Counted from the first letter of the stretch, positions 21,838 through 34,740 are shown. The stretch is 64,000 nt of DNA from Amyelois transitella (GCF_032362555.1 NC_083531.1:4960001-5024000); one strand, 5' to 3'. Translations and numbers: made by a program. The notes: generated by a model from the sequence alone, not told the origin.

Positions 21838-22257
21838 CTAAGTGTACAATAGGTCATTTTAGAAGGTGTAAAAACATTCAGCTTTTATCTTTGCAACTTG
21901 GTTGGGGTCAGCCTTTGACCGAGATCCTGGAATGGGCAGTCAGATAATTTAAGATACGATTCTTGTCTGAATTCGTTTAATTTACAAGTATTTAAGCGGC
22001 CTATCTGTAGCGGAAGCGATAATTCGGTCTCAACCGCCACCAAAGGGAAGACCTTCCGCCAGGCTAGGTGTTATGCCTGGAAGAATGCGGATCAGACGAT
22101 GTTCTGTCGGAGGTTGTACGAGTAATGCTCATATTCGTAAAATCTTTGCTTGCGCGATTTATACTCTTAATTGTTATTGGCTGCCAGCGTCGTTTGATTA
22201 GCTGTTGTGACTTTTGTGGCGCAGAGATGCCGTCACATATTCATAGTAAGTCCACAA

Positions 22258-23345
22258 ACCCAAATATTCGATCGTTGAGTAAACCCGTGGAAGTAGACTA
22301 AGTATCGGTCGGCAACACTAAACAGGGGCATGGAGAAGAGAGAAGTTAAAACCAGATTGGAAAGATCAATATTTATTATCTGCACTTACACTTTATGAAG
22401 GTAATGGGGTCGTGAGAGTCGGCGAGCAGCCCGCTTAGAGATAACACGACCTTACCTTAGGGCTCGTGCAGCGTGCGGCCGACTAGCGACCAGCGACTGA
22501 TTTACGGTTCTGAAGGAGGTTCACGTGATTTCATGACATCGTTAACAATAGAAATTATTCCAGATACCAACGAAACAATCTCAGCTATAGATGCGGTTGT
22601 AAGTTAGTTTGTTTGTCTTCTGTTTTCCAGTGAACTAACTCAAATTTCAACATTGTAAATTTGAATCGACTTTGAGGGAGTCTTGACTAAATAATTTAGT
22701 ATATAATCCGATTTTTTGTAGCTGCAGCCGCCAATCATTATCTTATGACATTCGAATCAAAAAGTCAGTTTATCTATTCGAGAACCACGATGTACAGACA
22801 TACAAACAAACAGTCAACATCCAACTTCCTGTAGTTTTTGTCAATAGATCGTTGCATTTCCGCTATTAAATACCCACCATTAAAATGTATTCTAAAAGTT
22901 TCATTTCCGTGTGTGGTAGCTAGCTGCAATATATAGCATAGCTAAGTCTGTGACGGTCTTAAATCGCAAGTCTGGCAACACAGACTGGTGTGCAGCGCAG
23001 GTCGTATGAATGTTCGCTAGTCGTCGGTCGGTGGCACGCTGCAGTTCGACGTTTAATTACACAAGTTCACTCCAGTCTGTCCGAATCGGTCAGACTGAGG
23101 TCGGCCGAAGTCCGCGGCACGCTGCACAAATCCTTAGGGACGCAGTGCTGGCAAAAAGAAGGACGTCCGCCGTCGCGAGTCTCTTTATATAAGGGTGAGG
23201 CGCAGGACTGACACAGACACGACGTCACAAGTTCCTTTCTTGTATCGTCAACCCGAGCGCAGGATGCGCCTGTGATTACGGTCTAAAAGTGAGTCAGTGA
23301 GGCAATGAGTCATAACAGTGCCTAGTCCTGCGCCATCCTTCACAT
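22258..23345 (-). promoter_or_regulatory. Conserved Q/P block of unit D
   Basis: Donor-like CTAAG|GTAAGG on the minus strand near 22450. TATATAAG at 23186-23193. A GTCTGGCAACACAGAC hairpin precedes P at about 22971-22986. The Q-P gap resembles those of units H and I (CATGACATCGTTAACAATAG). Confidence 0.45.
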
Positions 23346-23512
23346 TAGCCCTTATTTGAAGATTTCAGTTTGCGGCGTCATCTCTCATTCACTTATAAAG
23401 TGTAATACATAAATAATAAATAAATAGAGCCACAGTTTATCAATTGCCTGTATGTGCTAAGATGGACTGTGAAATTACTCTTCTGACTTAAATATTATGA
23501 CACGCATCACAT

Positions 23513-24148
23513 TCATAGGTTTTCTATACCAGTATGAGTTAAATGATGTGATAATAAAGTGCTCTTCATATTAATTCGACGTTGGCACACGTCACATTCA
23601 TAAGGTTGTTCACCAGTATGAGTTCTACGGTGTTTTAATAAATTACTCTTTTCATTAAATCGACGTTGACACACGTCACATTCATAAGGTTTTTCACCAG
23701 TATGAGTTCTACGGTGATTTAATAAATTACTCTTCACATTAAATCGACGTTGACACACGTCACATTCATAAGGTTTTTCACCAGTATGGGTTCTACGGTG
23801 TTTTAATAAATTACCCTTTTCATTAAATCGACGTTGACACACGTCACATTCATAAGGTTTTTCACCAGTATGAGTTATAACGTGTCTTTTTAAACTACTC
23901 CTCGTATTAAATCTGCGTTGACACACGTCACATTCATAAGGTTTTTCGCCAGTGTGAGTTCTGTAATGCATGTCAAAATTTGATTTAAATTTAAAACGTC
24001 TACCACAAATATCACATTGGAGTGGACCCTGACCACTCCGTGACGTTGACTCTCGTCGAGACTCGCGCTGTGTCCTGTTGGTTGTACTTCCGGCACCTGG
24101 TTGCCGTTTGTCAGCTCCCGATGTGTCAGCTGACGCAGTATCTGTCAT
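23513..24148 (-). CDS. C2H2 zinc-finger protein, copy D (6 fingers, intact)
   Basis: A 211-residue frame with the family start MTDTASADTSGADKRQPGAG. Finger 1 is CDICGRRF...MHYRTH. Helices then run TRSSLKR, EKGNLLK, VKSNLLN, EKSNLLK and the terminal MKSTLLS finger, whose conserved Phe is Ile (RRINMKS), ending THTGIENL. All zinc ligands are present and the last linker is TGEQP. Shorter than B or J mainly in the number of middle fingers. It is nearly the same gene as copy F with one finger more. Predicted nuclear DNA-binding protein. Confidence 0.88.
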   Translation of the reverse strand: MTDTASADTSGADKRQPGAGSTTNRTQRESRRESTSRSGQGPLQCDICGRRFKFKSNFDMHYRTHTGEKPYECDVCQRRFNTRSSLKRHVITHTGEKPYECDVCQRRFNEKGNLLKHRRTHTGEKPYECDVCQRRFNVKSNLLNHRRTHTGEKPYECDVCQRRFNEKSNLLKHRRTHTGEQPYECDVCQRRINMKSTLLSHHLTHTGIENL

Positions 24149-24260
24149 TAATCAGCCAACTTGAGAAGAAAGCATAAGATAAAAAAATACAAATATTAAA
24201 ACATACTTCACATTCAAACAACAAAATGCTAAAATTCTTTGAAATTGTTTGTTTAATTTA

Positions 24261-24505
24261 CACGGTTTTCTTCCCCTGGCTTTAGTCGAGGTTGTATCCT
24301 CATCACTCTGGAGAGGAGCCCGGGGTATGCCTTTGACCAAGGACCCAAGATTAGGTGAGTCAGGTTTTTACACGAAGCGACTCCCATCTGACCTCCGCAA
24401 TCTGAATGTGAAGGTTTCCTCACGATGTTTTCCCTCACCGTAAACGCATCGGTTAGTAATCAAACTAATGTACATGACTTTGAAAATAGTCATTGGTACA
24501 CGGCC
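24261..24505 (-). mobile_element. SINE-like upstream element of copy D with donor-like motif
   Basis: Small frame MVKGIPRAPLQSDEDTTSTK from an ATG at 24338-24340, ending at CCGT|GTAAAT, as in B, F, G and J. Confidence 0.5.
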
Positions 24506-26030
24506 GAGTTAAAGGTGCCGTTATAATATTCAATATTCACGTCATAGATGTTCAGAAATGACACGTGTGGTGGCTGCGGGATGGACAATGTGGGTATGTG
24601 GACATATGCCCAACAATATGCCAGGAACAATGCAGCTCACAAATAAAATGTTATGTTGCTATTGCGCTTTATTTAAACTTACCAAATTGTTCATCCTTTC
24701 TTACGATATAAGACCGCGAATACGCAAACATAGCTAGAACCCCAAAGCCGGGCAGAGATCCGCCCTGACCAACAGCACCGTCCATCACAGATAGTTATCT
24801 GCAAGCATATAAATTATAATATATGTATGTAGTGTCAAACAACTCGGGCAGGTTGTAAGTACTTATGTGGGTTAATATACACATCTACCTCCAAAACACT
24901 TACAATACAATACAAATACGCCGTCGAGTGGGAAAGCCTAAATGAACGTTCCTTGACCAAAAGAGGAAATCCTGGTCCAGGCGAAAAGTCTATACCTACG
25001 AGCTTTCATTAAGAGTTATGAATGTGGGTGAAGCGAAAGAAGTGTACAGGGATCGTGGTAAGAGGAAGAAAGATGTAGTTTCTACCTTCCTCTCTGGGAA
25101 AGAGACGTGATTTTATGTATTTAGGTACGTACCTACAATGCTTTATCCACTAAGCAACTTGGTACTGTTGCAGTACGCCACTCAAACCACACAGAATAGC
25201 GATTATTTATTATTAGCCACTATCTTCATCGTTCACAAGACTGGCTAAGATTTGGTTGGTTAAAATAGAATCAAATCATGACAAATAGCTGAGAAAACAC
25301 TTATACACGCACTATCTACTTCAGTAGGTTTTAGTTTTAGTAAATAAACATATTCTATTCTACAGTATTAGAATATCGGGTATCGACTTAAATTATAATA
25401 ATTTTGAAGGTAGTTTTAAAAAGATATCTGTCACTGTCACACTTGCTGTCTGACATTGACAGACACTAAGGGCACGGCAGCGTGTCCCCGACTTTGTAGA
25501 TCTGTCAGACTCATTGTCATTGCCATTCTCCTGTGTCAATATCAGCTGCATGCTGATTTAGCGTTTTGTTTACGGCAGATATTTTACTTGCATAAACCAT
25601 TTATCAATTTCGATACTAAGTTTTCTTTATTTAATTACCCACGGCGAAAAAATGGTAATTATGGATTTCAACAACGCCGTATCACTCGTCTATAAGAACT
25701 TGTTCAACTATCTGTGAATCTAGCACAGTGGATTGAGACATTACTATTAAATAGCAATTACTTTACAGGTGTACGTTAGATCTTGAAATAATACAATGGA
25801 GATCATAATCTTAAAGATGCACAATTAAATGTCTGTTACTTTCTTGAGAGTTTATAAAAACGTATTTACGTATTTAAGATAATTTGAAGTAAATTATTGC
25901 GTGTGGACGAACACATAATATTGCGTAAGTCGTAAATTACCAATTAAGTAAGAATCAAGTCTGCCACAGATATTAGTATAAATTAAAATGTCTTGGACAG
26001 ATAAGACACTCATTGGTTCACCGTTTAGTT
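24506..26030. repeat. Spacer after copy D
   Basis: GGATGGACAATGTGGG tract, RTE 3' relic (24922-25123), and hairpin tract (about 25430-25540). At about 25658 there is a short frame MDFNNAVSLVYKNLFNYL that stays open here. No gene recognised. Confidence 0.7.
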
Positions 26031-26306
26031 CCTCCCTTGATATGCACATAGCGTATTTATCTACAACAGCTTCCTCTCTCCTTCTCGCCCCCGCGTGTTA
26101 GCCTGCACTAGGTCTCGCTGTCGTCATCCGACACGGCCCTAGGGTCCGCTTTCCGTCATTCCGACGAGCGACACTCCCGCTATGCGCATTAGATAAATTA
26201 AGCTCAGATAAATTATTACATAGATATAGTGCTGATTAATTCCACTAATTTAGTCTCTTTCTCTTTACCTTATAAGGAAAGGTGATAAGTATCATTTCGT
26301 CAGTTA

Positions 26307-26494
26307 CTAGTGGCCACTTGTCACAAATAATACAGTATCGACGGTCTTTCCTAAGATGTATCTGTACACTGGCGTTTCATTCCATGACTTATAAATTAAT
26401 CGTTTGTTTATCCTTCTTAATAGGTAATTAGTTTCCGGCTGGCTCTTGCTACAGTCGCAGGGATCTTCGGGATTTATTTTTGTACAATCAGTAC
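26307..26494 (-). CDS. Exon-like open segment, unknown protein (unit after D)
   Basis: Homologue of 9064-9251: TDCTKINPEDPCDC, then KSWNETPVYRYILGKTVDTV, and TAG at 26307-26309. Open throughout. Confidence 0.35.
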
Positions 26495-26915
26495 CTAAGT
26501 GTACAATAGGTCATATTAGAAGGTGTAAAAACATTCAGCTTTTATCTTTGCAACTTGGTTGGGGTCAGCCTTTGACCGAGATCCTAGAGTGGGCAGTCAG
26601 ATAATTTAAGATACGATTCTTGTCTGAATTCGTTTAATTTACAGGTATTTAAGCGGCCTATCTGTAGCGGAAGCGATAATTCGGTCTCAACCGCCACCAA
26701 AGGGAAGACCTTCCGCCAGGCTAGGTGTTATGCCTGGAAGAATGCGGATCAGACGATGTTCTGTCGGAGGTTGTACGAGTAATGCTCATATTCGTAAAAT
26801 CTTTGCTTGCGCGATTTATACTCTTCATTGTTATTGGCTGCCAGCGTCGTTTGATTAGCTGTTGTGACTTTTGTGGCGCAGAGATGCCGTCACATATTCA
26901 TAGTAAGTCCACAAA

Positions 26916-27835
26916 CCCAAATATTCGATCGTTGAGTAAACCCGTGGAAGTAGACTAAGTATCGGTCGGCAACACTAAACAGGGGCATGGAGAAGAGAGA
27001 AGTTAAAACCAGATTGGAAAGATCAATATTTATTATCTGCACTTACACTTTATGAAGGTAATGGGGTCGTGAGAGTCGGCGAGCAGCCCGCTTAGAGATA
27101 ACACGACCTTACCTTAGGGCTCGTGCAGCGTGCGGCCGACTAGCGACCAGCGACTGATTTACGGTTCTGAAGGAGGTTCGCGTGATTTCGTACATCTTCA
27201 ACGATATAAATTATGTCAGATACCAATGAAACAATCTTAGTTCTAGTTGCAGTAGGTAGTTAGTTTGTTTGTCTTTACAGTTTAACCAGTGAAAAATCAA
27301 ATTGCAACATTGTAAATTGTTTTTTGTAATCCGATATTTTGTCAAAAGATCGTTGCCTAAGTCACCCGCATTTTCGCTTTTAAACACCCACCATTAAAAT
27401 ATATACATATTATAGTTTCATTTCCGTGTGTGGTAGCTAGCTGCAATATATAGTATAGCTAAGTCTGTGACGGTCTTAAATCGCAAGTGCAGCGCAGGTC
27501 GTATGAATGTTCGCTAGTCGTCGGTCGGTGGCACACTGCAGTTCGCCGTTTAATTACACAAGTTCACTCCAGTCTGTCCGAATCGGTCAGACTGAGGTCG
27601 GCCGAAGTCCGCGGCACACTGCACAAATCCTTAGGGACGCAGTGCTGGCAAAAAGAAGGACGTCCGCCGTCGCGAGTCTCTTTATGTAAGGGTGAGGCGC
27701 AGGACTGACACAGACACGACGTCACAAGTTCCTTTCTTGTATCGTCAACCCGAGCGCAGGATGCGCCTGTGATTACGGTCTAAAAGTGAGTCAGTGAGGC
27801 AATGAGTCGTAACAGTGCCTAGTCCTGCGCCGTCT
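26916..27835 (-). promoter_or_regulatory. Conserved Q/P block of unit E
   Basis: Donor-like site near 27108. The TATA-like box is mutated to TATGTAAG (27683-27690), as in unit G. Just after P, 27836-27861 carries a short extra piece (CTCAAAATATTTATTGCATA) that looks like a LINE 3' tip. The sequence beyond it (about 27862-27930) resembles the 3' flank of copy A rather than that of the other MKSTLLS-type units. Confidence 0.45.
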
Positions 27836-28038
27836 CAAACTCAAAATATTTATTGCATAACCTTCACATAAACCCAAATAAAATTTTAGTTGGCAACTAT
27901 GTCTCCCATTCATAATTATAAATTGTAATACATAAATAATAAATAAATAGAGCCACAGTTTATCAATTGCCTGTATGTTCTAAGATGGACTGACACTACT
28001 GACTAAATTTTATGACACGCATCACATTCATAGGTTTT

Positions 28039-28833
28039 CTATCCAGTATGAGTTAAATGATGTGATAATAAAGTGCTCTTCATATTAAATCGACATTGGC
28101 ACACGTCACATTCATAAGGTTTTTCACCAGTATGAGTTCTAACGTGTCTTTTTAAACTACTCCTATCATTAAATCTGCGTTGACACACGTCACATTCATA
28201 AGGTTTTTCACCAGTATGAGTTATAAGGTGTCTTTTTAAACTACTCCTCGTATTAAATCTGCGTTGACACACGTTACATTCAAAAGGTTTTTCGCCAGTG
28301 TGAGTTCTACGGTGTTTTGTTAAATGATCCTTCTGAACAAATCGACATTGACACACGTCACATTCATAAGGTTTTTCGCCAGTATGAGTTCTACGGTGTT
28401 TTAAAAAACTACTCTTTTCATTAAATCGACGTTGACACACGTCACATTCATAAGGTTTTTCACCAGTATGAGTTATAAGGTGTCTTTTTAAACTACTCCT
28501 CTCATTAAATCTGCGTTGACACACGTCACATTCATAAGGTTTTTCACCAGTGTGAGTTCTAAGGTGTCTTTTTAAACTACTCCTCTTATTAAATCTGTGT
28601 TGACACACGTCACATTCATAAGGCTTTTCGCCAGTGTGAGTTCTATAATGTATGTCAAAATCTGATTTAAATTTAAAACGTCTATCACAAACATCACATT
28701 GGAGTGGACACTGACCACTCCGTGACGCTGATTCTCGTCGAGACTCGCGCTGTGTCCTGTTGGTTGTACTTCCTGCACCTGGTTGCCGTTTGTCAGCTCC
28801 CGATGTGTGAGCTGACGCAGTATCTGTAATTAA
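28039..28833 (-). CDS. C2H2 zinc-finger protein, copy E (8 fingers, no ATG)
   Basis: Open from 28833 to TAG at 28039. Finger 1 is CDVCDRRF...IHYRTH, followed by KRSSLKR, ERSSLKR, EKSSFLK (Phe at the usual helix Leu), QKDHLTK, TRSSLKR, DRSSLKR and MKSTLLS. Compared with sister copies one base is missing near 28040 (ACTGGATAG against ACTGGTATAG), so the protein ends at THTG and lacks the IENL tail. The family start codon is ATT (28828-28830), with TGA upstream. All Cys/His ligands are present. Confidence 0.68.
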   Translation of the reverse strand, partial: LITDTASAHTSGADKRQPGAGSTTNRTQRESRRESASRSGQCPLQCDVCDRRFKFKSDFDIHYRTHTGEKPYECDVCQHRFNKRSSLKRHLRTHTGEKPYECDVCQRRFNERSSLKRHLITHTGEKPYECDVCQRRFNEKSSFLKHRRTHTGEKPYECDVCQCRFVQKDHLTKHRRTHTGEKPFECNVCQRRFNTRSSLKRHLITHTGEKPYECDVCQRRFNDRSSLKRHVRTHTGEKPYECDVCQCRFNMKSTLLSHHLTHTG

Positions 28834-28949
28834 TCAGCCGACTTCAGAAGAAAGCATAAGTTAAAAATAAATAAATACAAATATTAAAACATACTTCAAA
28901 TACAAACTACAAAATGCTTAACTTCTTTGAAAATTGTTTCTTTAATTAA

Positions 28950-29168
28950 GACGGTTTTCATCAACTGGCATTAGTCGAGGTTGCACCCTCATCACTCTGG
29001 AGATGCCTTTGACCAAGGACCCTAGATTAGGTGAGTCAGGCGACTCCCATCTGACCTCCGCAATCTGAATGTGTAGGTTTCCTCACGATGTTTTCCCTCA
29101 CCGTAAACGCATTGGTGAGTAATCAAACTAATGTACATAACTTTGAAAATAGTCATTGGTACACGGCC
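28950..29168 (-). mobile_element. SINE-like upstream element of copy E, with internal deletions
   Basis: The element lacks GAGCCCGGGGT and TTTTTACACGAA present in the others. The small frame is broken and the donor-like site is mutated (GTCTTAAT). Confidence 0.55.
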
Positions 29169-30780
29169 GAGGTAAAGGTGTCGTCATAGTATTCAATATT
29201 CACGTCACGGATGTTCAGAAATGACACGTGTGGTGGCTGCGGGATGGACAATGTGGGTATGTGGACATATGCCCAACAATATGCCAGGCACAATGCAGCT
29301 CACAAATCAAATGTTATGTGGCTATTGCGCTTTATTTAAACTTACCAAATTGTTCATCCTTTCTTACGATATAAGACCGCGAATACGCAAACATAGCTAG
29401 AACCCCAAAGCCGGGCAGAGATCCGCCCTGACCAACAGCGCCGTCCATCATAAATAGTTATCTGCAAACATATAAATTATATAAATATGTATGTAGTGTC
29501 AAACAACTCGGGCAGGTGGTAAGTACTTGTGTAGGTTGATATACACACCTACCTCCAAACCCCTTAATCGTGAAAATTATTTGAGGGGTCACCACTTAAA
29601 CACGTAACAAATGTGTTCAGTTCCTAAAACCTGATAAACGCAGTCGAGTGGGAAGGCCTAGATGAACGTACCTTGACCAAAACAGGAAGTCCTGGTCCAG
29701 ACGAAAAGTCTATAACTACGAGCTTTAATTAAGAGTTAGGAATGTGGGTAAAGCGAAAGAAGTGTACAGGGATCGTGGTAAGAGGAAGAAAGATGTAGTT
29801 TTTGCCTCCTCTGTGGGAAAGAGATGTGATTTTATGTATTTACGTACCTACTAAGCTTTATCCGCTAAGCAACTTGGTACTGTTGCAGTACGCCTCACAA
29901 ACCACACAGAATAACGATTAATTAATATTAGCCACTATCTTTATCGTTAACTTCGTCCACACGTTCGTTGGGAAAACTGTTACCTGACTGTGTAATTAGA
30001 TATTTAGTAGTAAGAATTTAATTTAGTTGGTCAAAATAGAATAAAATCATGACAAAAAGCCGAGAAAACACTTATATACGCACTATCTACTTCAGTAGGG
30101 TTTAGTTTTAGTAAATAAACATATTCTTTTCTAAAGTATTAGAGTATAGGGTATCGACTTAAATTTTAATAATTTTGAAGGTAGTTTTAAAAAGTTATCT
30201 GTCACTGTCACACTTGCTGTCTGACATTGACAGACACTAAGGGCACGGCAGCATGTCCCCGACTTTGTAGATCTGTCAGACTCATTGTCATTGCCATTCT
30301 CCTGTGTCAACATCAGCTGATTGCTGATTTAGCGTTTTGTTTAAGGCAGATATTTTACTTGTATTAACCATTTATCAATTTCGATACTAAGTTTTCTTTA
30401 TTTAAATACCCACGGCGAAAAAATAGTTAAAAATGAATTTCAACAACGCCGTATCACTCGTCTGTAAGAACGTGTTCAATTATCTATGAATCTAGATTGA
30501 GACATTTCTATTAAATAGCAATTAATTTACAGTTGTACGTTAGATCTTGAAATAATACAAAGGAGATCACGATGTTCAAGATGCACATTTAAATGTCTGT
30601 TACTTTCTTGAGAGATTATGAAAACGTATTTAATATAATTTGAAGTAAATCATTGCGTGTGAACGAACACATAATATTTCGTAAGTGTTATGTTTATTAA
30701 GTAAGAATCGAGTCTGCCTCAGATATAAGTATAAATTAAAATGTCTTAGTCAGATAAGACACTGGTTCACCGTTTAGTTC
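29169..30780. repeat. Spacer after copy E
   Basis: RTE 3' relic (29643-29842) and hairpin tract (about 30198-30310). Short frame MNFNNAVSLVCKNVFNYL at about 30433. No gene recognised. Confidence 0.7.
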
Positions 30781-31052
30781 CTCCCTTGATATTCGCATAG
30801 CGTATGTATCTACCACAGCTTCCTCTCTCCTTCTCGCCCCCGCGTGTTAGCCTGCACTAGGTCTCGCTGTCGTCATCCGACACGGCCCTAGGGTCCGCTT
30901 TCCGTCATTCCGACGAGCGACACTCCCGCCATGCGCATTAGATAAATTAAGCTCAGATAAATTATTACATAGATATAGTGCTGATTATTTCCACTAAATT
31001 CGTCTCTTTCTTTTTACCTTATAAGGAATGGTGATAAGTATCATTTCGTCAG

Positions 31053-31243
31053 TTACAAGTGGCCACTTGTCACAAATAATACAGTATCGACGGTCTCTTC
31101 TGAGATGTATCTGTACACCGACTTTTCATTCCATGACTTATAAATAAAACGTTTGTTTATCCTTCTTAATAAGTAATTAGTTTCCGGCTGGCTCTTGCTA
31201 CAGTCGCAGGGATCTTTGGGATTTATTTTCGTATAAAAAGTAC
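31053..31243 (-). CDS. Exon-like open segment, unknown protein (unit after E)
   Basis: Homologue of 9064-9251: TFYTKINPKDPCDCSKSQPE, then KSWNEKSVYRYISEETVDTV. The TAG of the sister copies is TTG here and the frame stops one codon later at TAA (31053-31055). Here the frame is also open upstream through the acceptor-like site. Confidence 0.35.
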
Positions 31244-31659
31244 CTAAGTGAAGAATAGTCATTTTAGAAGGTGTAAAAACATTCTGCTTTTATCTTTGCA
31301 ACTTGTTTGGGGTCTGCCTTTGACCGAGATCCAGGAGTGGGCAGTCAGGTAATACAAGATACGATTCTTGTCTAAATTCGTTTAATTTACAGGTATTTTA
31401 GCGGCCTATCTGTAGCGGAAGAGATGATTCGGTCTCAACCACCACCAATGGGAAGATAGGTGTTATGCCTGGAAGATTACGGATCGGACGATGTTGCGTC
31501 GGAGGTTTTATATATATGCTCCATTCCGTGATATCTTTTCTTGCGGGATTTAGGCTCTTAACTGTTATTGGCTGATAGCATCGCGTGATTGACTGTTATG
31601 ACTTTTGTGGCGTAGATATGTCGTCACATATTCATAGTTAGTCCACAAACCCAACTATT

Positions 31660-32755
31660 CGATCATTGAGTAAACCCGTGGAAGTGGACTAGGTATCGGT
31701 CGGCAACACTAAACAGGGACATGGAGAAGAGAGAAGTTAAAACCAGATTGGAAAGATCAATATTTAATATCTGCACTTACACTTTATGAAGGTAATGGGG
31801 TCGTGAGAGTCGGCGAGCAGCCCGCTTAGAGATAACACGACCTTACCTTAGGGCTCGTGCAGCGTGCGGCCGACTAGCGACCAGCGACTGATTTACGGTT
31901 CTGAAGGAGGTTCGCGTGATTTCATACATCGTTAACGATAGAAATTATACCAGATACCAACGAAACAATCTCAGCTATAGATGCGATTGAAAGTTAGTTT
32001 GTTTGTCTTCAGTTTTCCCAGTGAACTAACTCAAATTTCAACATTGTAAATTTGAATCGACTTTGAGGGAGTCTTGACTAAATAATTCATTATGTCATCC
32101 GATATTTTGTAGCTGCAGCCGCCAATCATTATCTTATGACATTCGAATCAAAAAGTCAGTTTAACTATTCGAGAACCACGATGAACAGACATACAAACAA
32201 ACAGTCAACATCCAATTTCCCGTGGTTTTTTGTCAATAGATCGTTGCTAAAGTCACCAGCATTTCTACTTTTGAACACCCACCATTAAAATTTATATTAC
32301 AGTTTCATTTCCGTGTGTCGTAGCTAGCTGCAATATATATTATAGCTAAGTCTGTGACGGCCTTAAATCGCAAGTCTGGCTACACAGACTGGTGTGCAGC
32401 GCAGGTCGTATGAATGTTCGCTAGTCGTCGGTCGGTGGCACACTGCAGTTCGCCGTTTAATTACACAAGTTCAATGCAGTCTGTCCGAATCGGTCAGACT
32501 GAGGTCGGCCGAAGTCCGCGGCACGCTGCACAAATCCTTAGGGACGCAGTGCTGGCAAAAAGAAGGACGTCCGCCGTCGCGAGTCTCTTTATATAAGGGT
32601 GAGGCGCAGGACTGACACAGACACGACGTCACAAGTTCCTTTCTTGTATCGTCAACCCGAGCGCAGGATGCGCCTGTGATTACGGTCTAAAAGTGAGTCA
32701 GTGAGGCAATGAGTCGTAACAGTGCCTAGTTCTGCGCCGTCCTTCACATTAGCCC
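31660..32755 (-). promoter_or_regulatory. Conserved Q/P block of unit F
   Basis: Donor-like site near 31846. TATATAAG at 32590-32597. The hairpin before P reads GTCTGGCTACACAGAC. Layout as in unit D. Confidence 0.45.
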
Positions 32756-32916
32756 TTATTTGAAGATTTTAGTTTGCGGCGTCATCTCCCATTCACTAAT
32801 AAAGTGTAATACATAAATAATGAATAAATAGAACCACAGTTTATCAATTGCCTGTATGTTCTAAGATGGACTGTGAAATTACTCTTCAGACTTAAATTTT
32901 ATGACACGCATCACAT

Positions 32917-33468
32917 TCATAGGTTTCCTATACCAGTATGAGTTAAATGATGTGATAATAAAGTGCTTTTCATATTAAATCGACGTTGGCACACGTCACA
33001 TTCATAAGGTTGTTCGCCAGTATGAGTTCTACGGTGATTTAATAAATTACTCTTCACATTAAATCGACGTAGACACACGTCACATTCATAAGGTTGTTCA
33101 CCAGTATGAGTTCTACGGTGATTTAATAAATTACACTTCACATTAAATCGACGTTGACACACGTCACATTCATAAGGTTTTTCACCAGTATGGGTTCTAC
33201 GGTGTTTTAATAAATTACCCTTTTCATTAAATCGACGTTGACACACGTCACATTCATAAGGTTTTTCGCCAGTGTGAGTTCTGTAATGCATGTCAAAATT
33301 TGATTTAAATTTAAAACGTCTACCACAAATATCACATTGGAGTGGACCCTGACCACTCCGTGACGTTGACTCTCGTCGAGACTCGCGCTGTGTCCTGTTG
33401 GTTGTACTTCCTGCACCTGGTTGCCGTTTGTCAGCTCCCGATGTGTCAGCTGACGCAGTATCTGTCAT
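32917..33468 (-). CDS. C2H2 zinc-finger protein, copy F (5 fingers, intact)
   Basis: A 183-residue frame starting MTDTASADTSGADKRQPGAG. Finger 1 CDICGRRF...MHYRTH, then EKGNLLK, VKCNLLN, VKSNLLN and MKSTLLS, ending THTGIGNL. Two linkers are TGEQP. It shares leader, first fingers and both flanks with copy D but lacks one finger, so D and F are close relatives differing by finger gain or loss. All zinc ligands are intact. The smallest of the complete genes. Confidence 0.87.
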   Translation of the reverse strand: MTDTASADTSGADKRQPGAGSTTNRTQRESRRESTSRSGQGPLQCDICGRRFKFKSNFDMHYRTHTGEKPYECDVCQRRFNEKGNLLKHRRTHTGEKPYECDVCQRRFNVKCNLLNHRRTHTGEQPYECDVCLRRFNVKSNLLNHRRTHTGEQPYECDVCQRRFNMKSTLLSHHLTHTGIGNL

Positions 33469-33581
33469 TAATCAGCCAACTTGAGAAGAAAGCATAAGAT
33501 AAAAAAATACAAATATTAAAACATACTTCACATTCAAACAACAAAATGCTAAAATTCTTTGAAATTGTTTGTTTAATTTAC

Positions 33582-33825
33582 ACGGTTTTCTTCCCCTGGC
33601 TTTAGTCGAGGTTGTATCCTCATCACTCTGGAGAGGAGCCCGGGGTATGCCTTTGACCAAGGACCCTAGATTAGGTGAGTCAGGTTTTTACACGAAGCGA
33701 CTCCCATCTGACCTCCGCAATCTGAATGTGTAGGTTTCCTCACGATGTTTTCCCTCACCGTAAACGCATCGGTTAGTAATCAAACTAATGTACATGACTT
33801 TGAAAATAGTCATTGGTACACGGCC
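33582..33825 (-). mobile_element. SINE-like upstream element of copy F with donor-like motif
   Basis: Same as the copy at 24261. Small frame from ATG at 33658-33660, ending at CCGT|GTAAAT. Confidence 0.5.
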
Positions 33826-34554
33826 GAGTTAAAGGTGCCGTTATAATATTCAATATTCACGTCATAGATGTTCAGAAATGACACTTGTGGTGGCTGCGGG
33901 ATGGACAATGTGGGTATGTGGACATATGCCCAACAATATGCCAGGAACAATGCAGCTCACAAATCAAATGTTATGTTGCTATTGCGCTTTATTTAAACTT
34001 ACCAAATTGTTCATCCTTTCTTACGATATAAGACCGCGAATACGCAAACATAGCTAGAACCCCAAAGCTGGGCAGAGATCCGCCCTGACCAACAGCACCG
34101 TCCATCACAGATAGTTATCTGCAAGCATATACATTATATATATATATATGTAGTGTCAAACAACTCGGGCAGGTTGTAAGTACTTATGTAGGTTGATATA
34201 CACACCTACCTCCAAAACCCCTTTAAAGATTAATTAATATTAGCCTCTATCTTCATCGTTCGCTTCGTCCACACGTTCTTTAGGAAATCTGTTACCTGAC
34301 TATGTAATTAGCAATTTAGTGGTAGGAATTTAATCAAGTTGGTTAAAATAGCATAAAATCATGACAAAAAGCTGAGAAAACACTTATATACGCACTATCT
34401 ACTTCAGTAGGTTTAAGTTTTTACTAAACATATTCTATTCTAAAGTATTAGAGTATCGGGTATCGACTTAAATTTTAATAATTTTGAAGGTAGTTTTAAA
34501 AAGATATCTGTCACTGTCACACTCGCTGTCTGACATTGACAGACAATAAGGGCA
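33826..34554. repeat. Spacer after copy F, RTE relic deleted
   Basis: Shares with the spacer after C the junction ACCCCTTTAAAGATTAATTAA (about 34215), so the RTE relic is absent. It contains a TATATATATATATG microsatellite at about 34134-34150 and ends in the hairpin tract. Confidence 0.7.
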
Positions 34555-34740
34555 CGGCAGACATTGACATTGACACAAGAGAATGGCAATGACAATGAGT
34601 CATTGCCACTTGTTACTGTTGCAGTGCGCCTCTCAAACCACACAGAATAGCGATTAATTAATATTAGCCACTATCTTCATCGTTCACTTTGTCCACACGT
34701 TCGTTGGAAAATCTGTTACCCGACTATGTATTAGATATTT
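34555..34740. repeat. Inversion junction and duplicated spacer segment
   Basis: At about 34566-34600 the tract GACACAAGAGAATGGCAATG appears. It is the reverse complement of CATTGCCATTCTCTTGTGTC found in normal orientation at 35810-35830. The sequence then continues into TTGTTACTGTTGCAG and a second run of the spacer. The hairpin tract and its left flank therefore occur twice in this unit (about 34240-34550 and 34650-35790), joined by a small inverted piece. Confidence 0.75.
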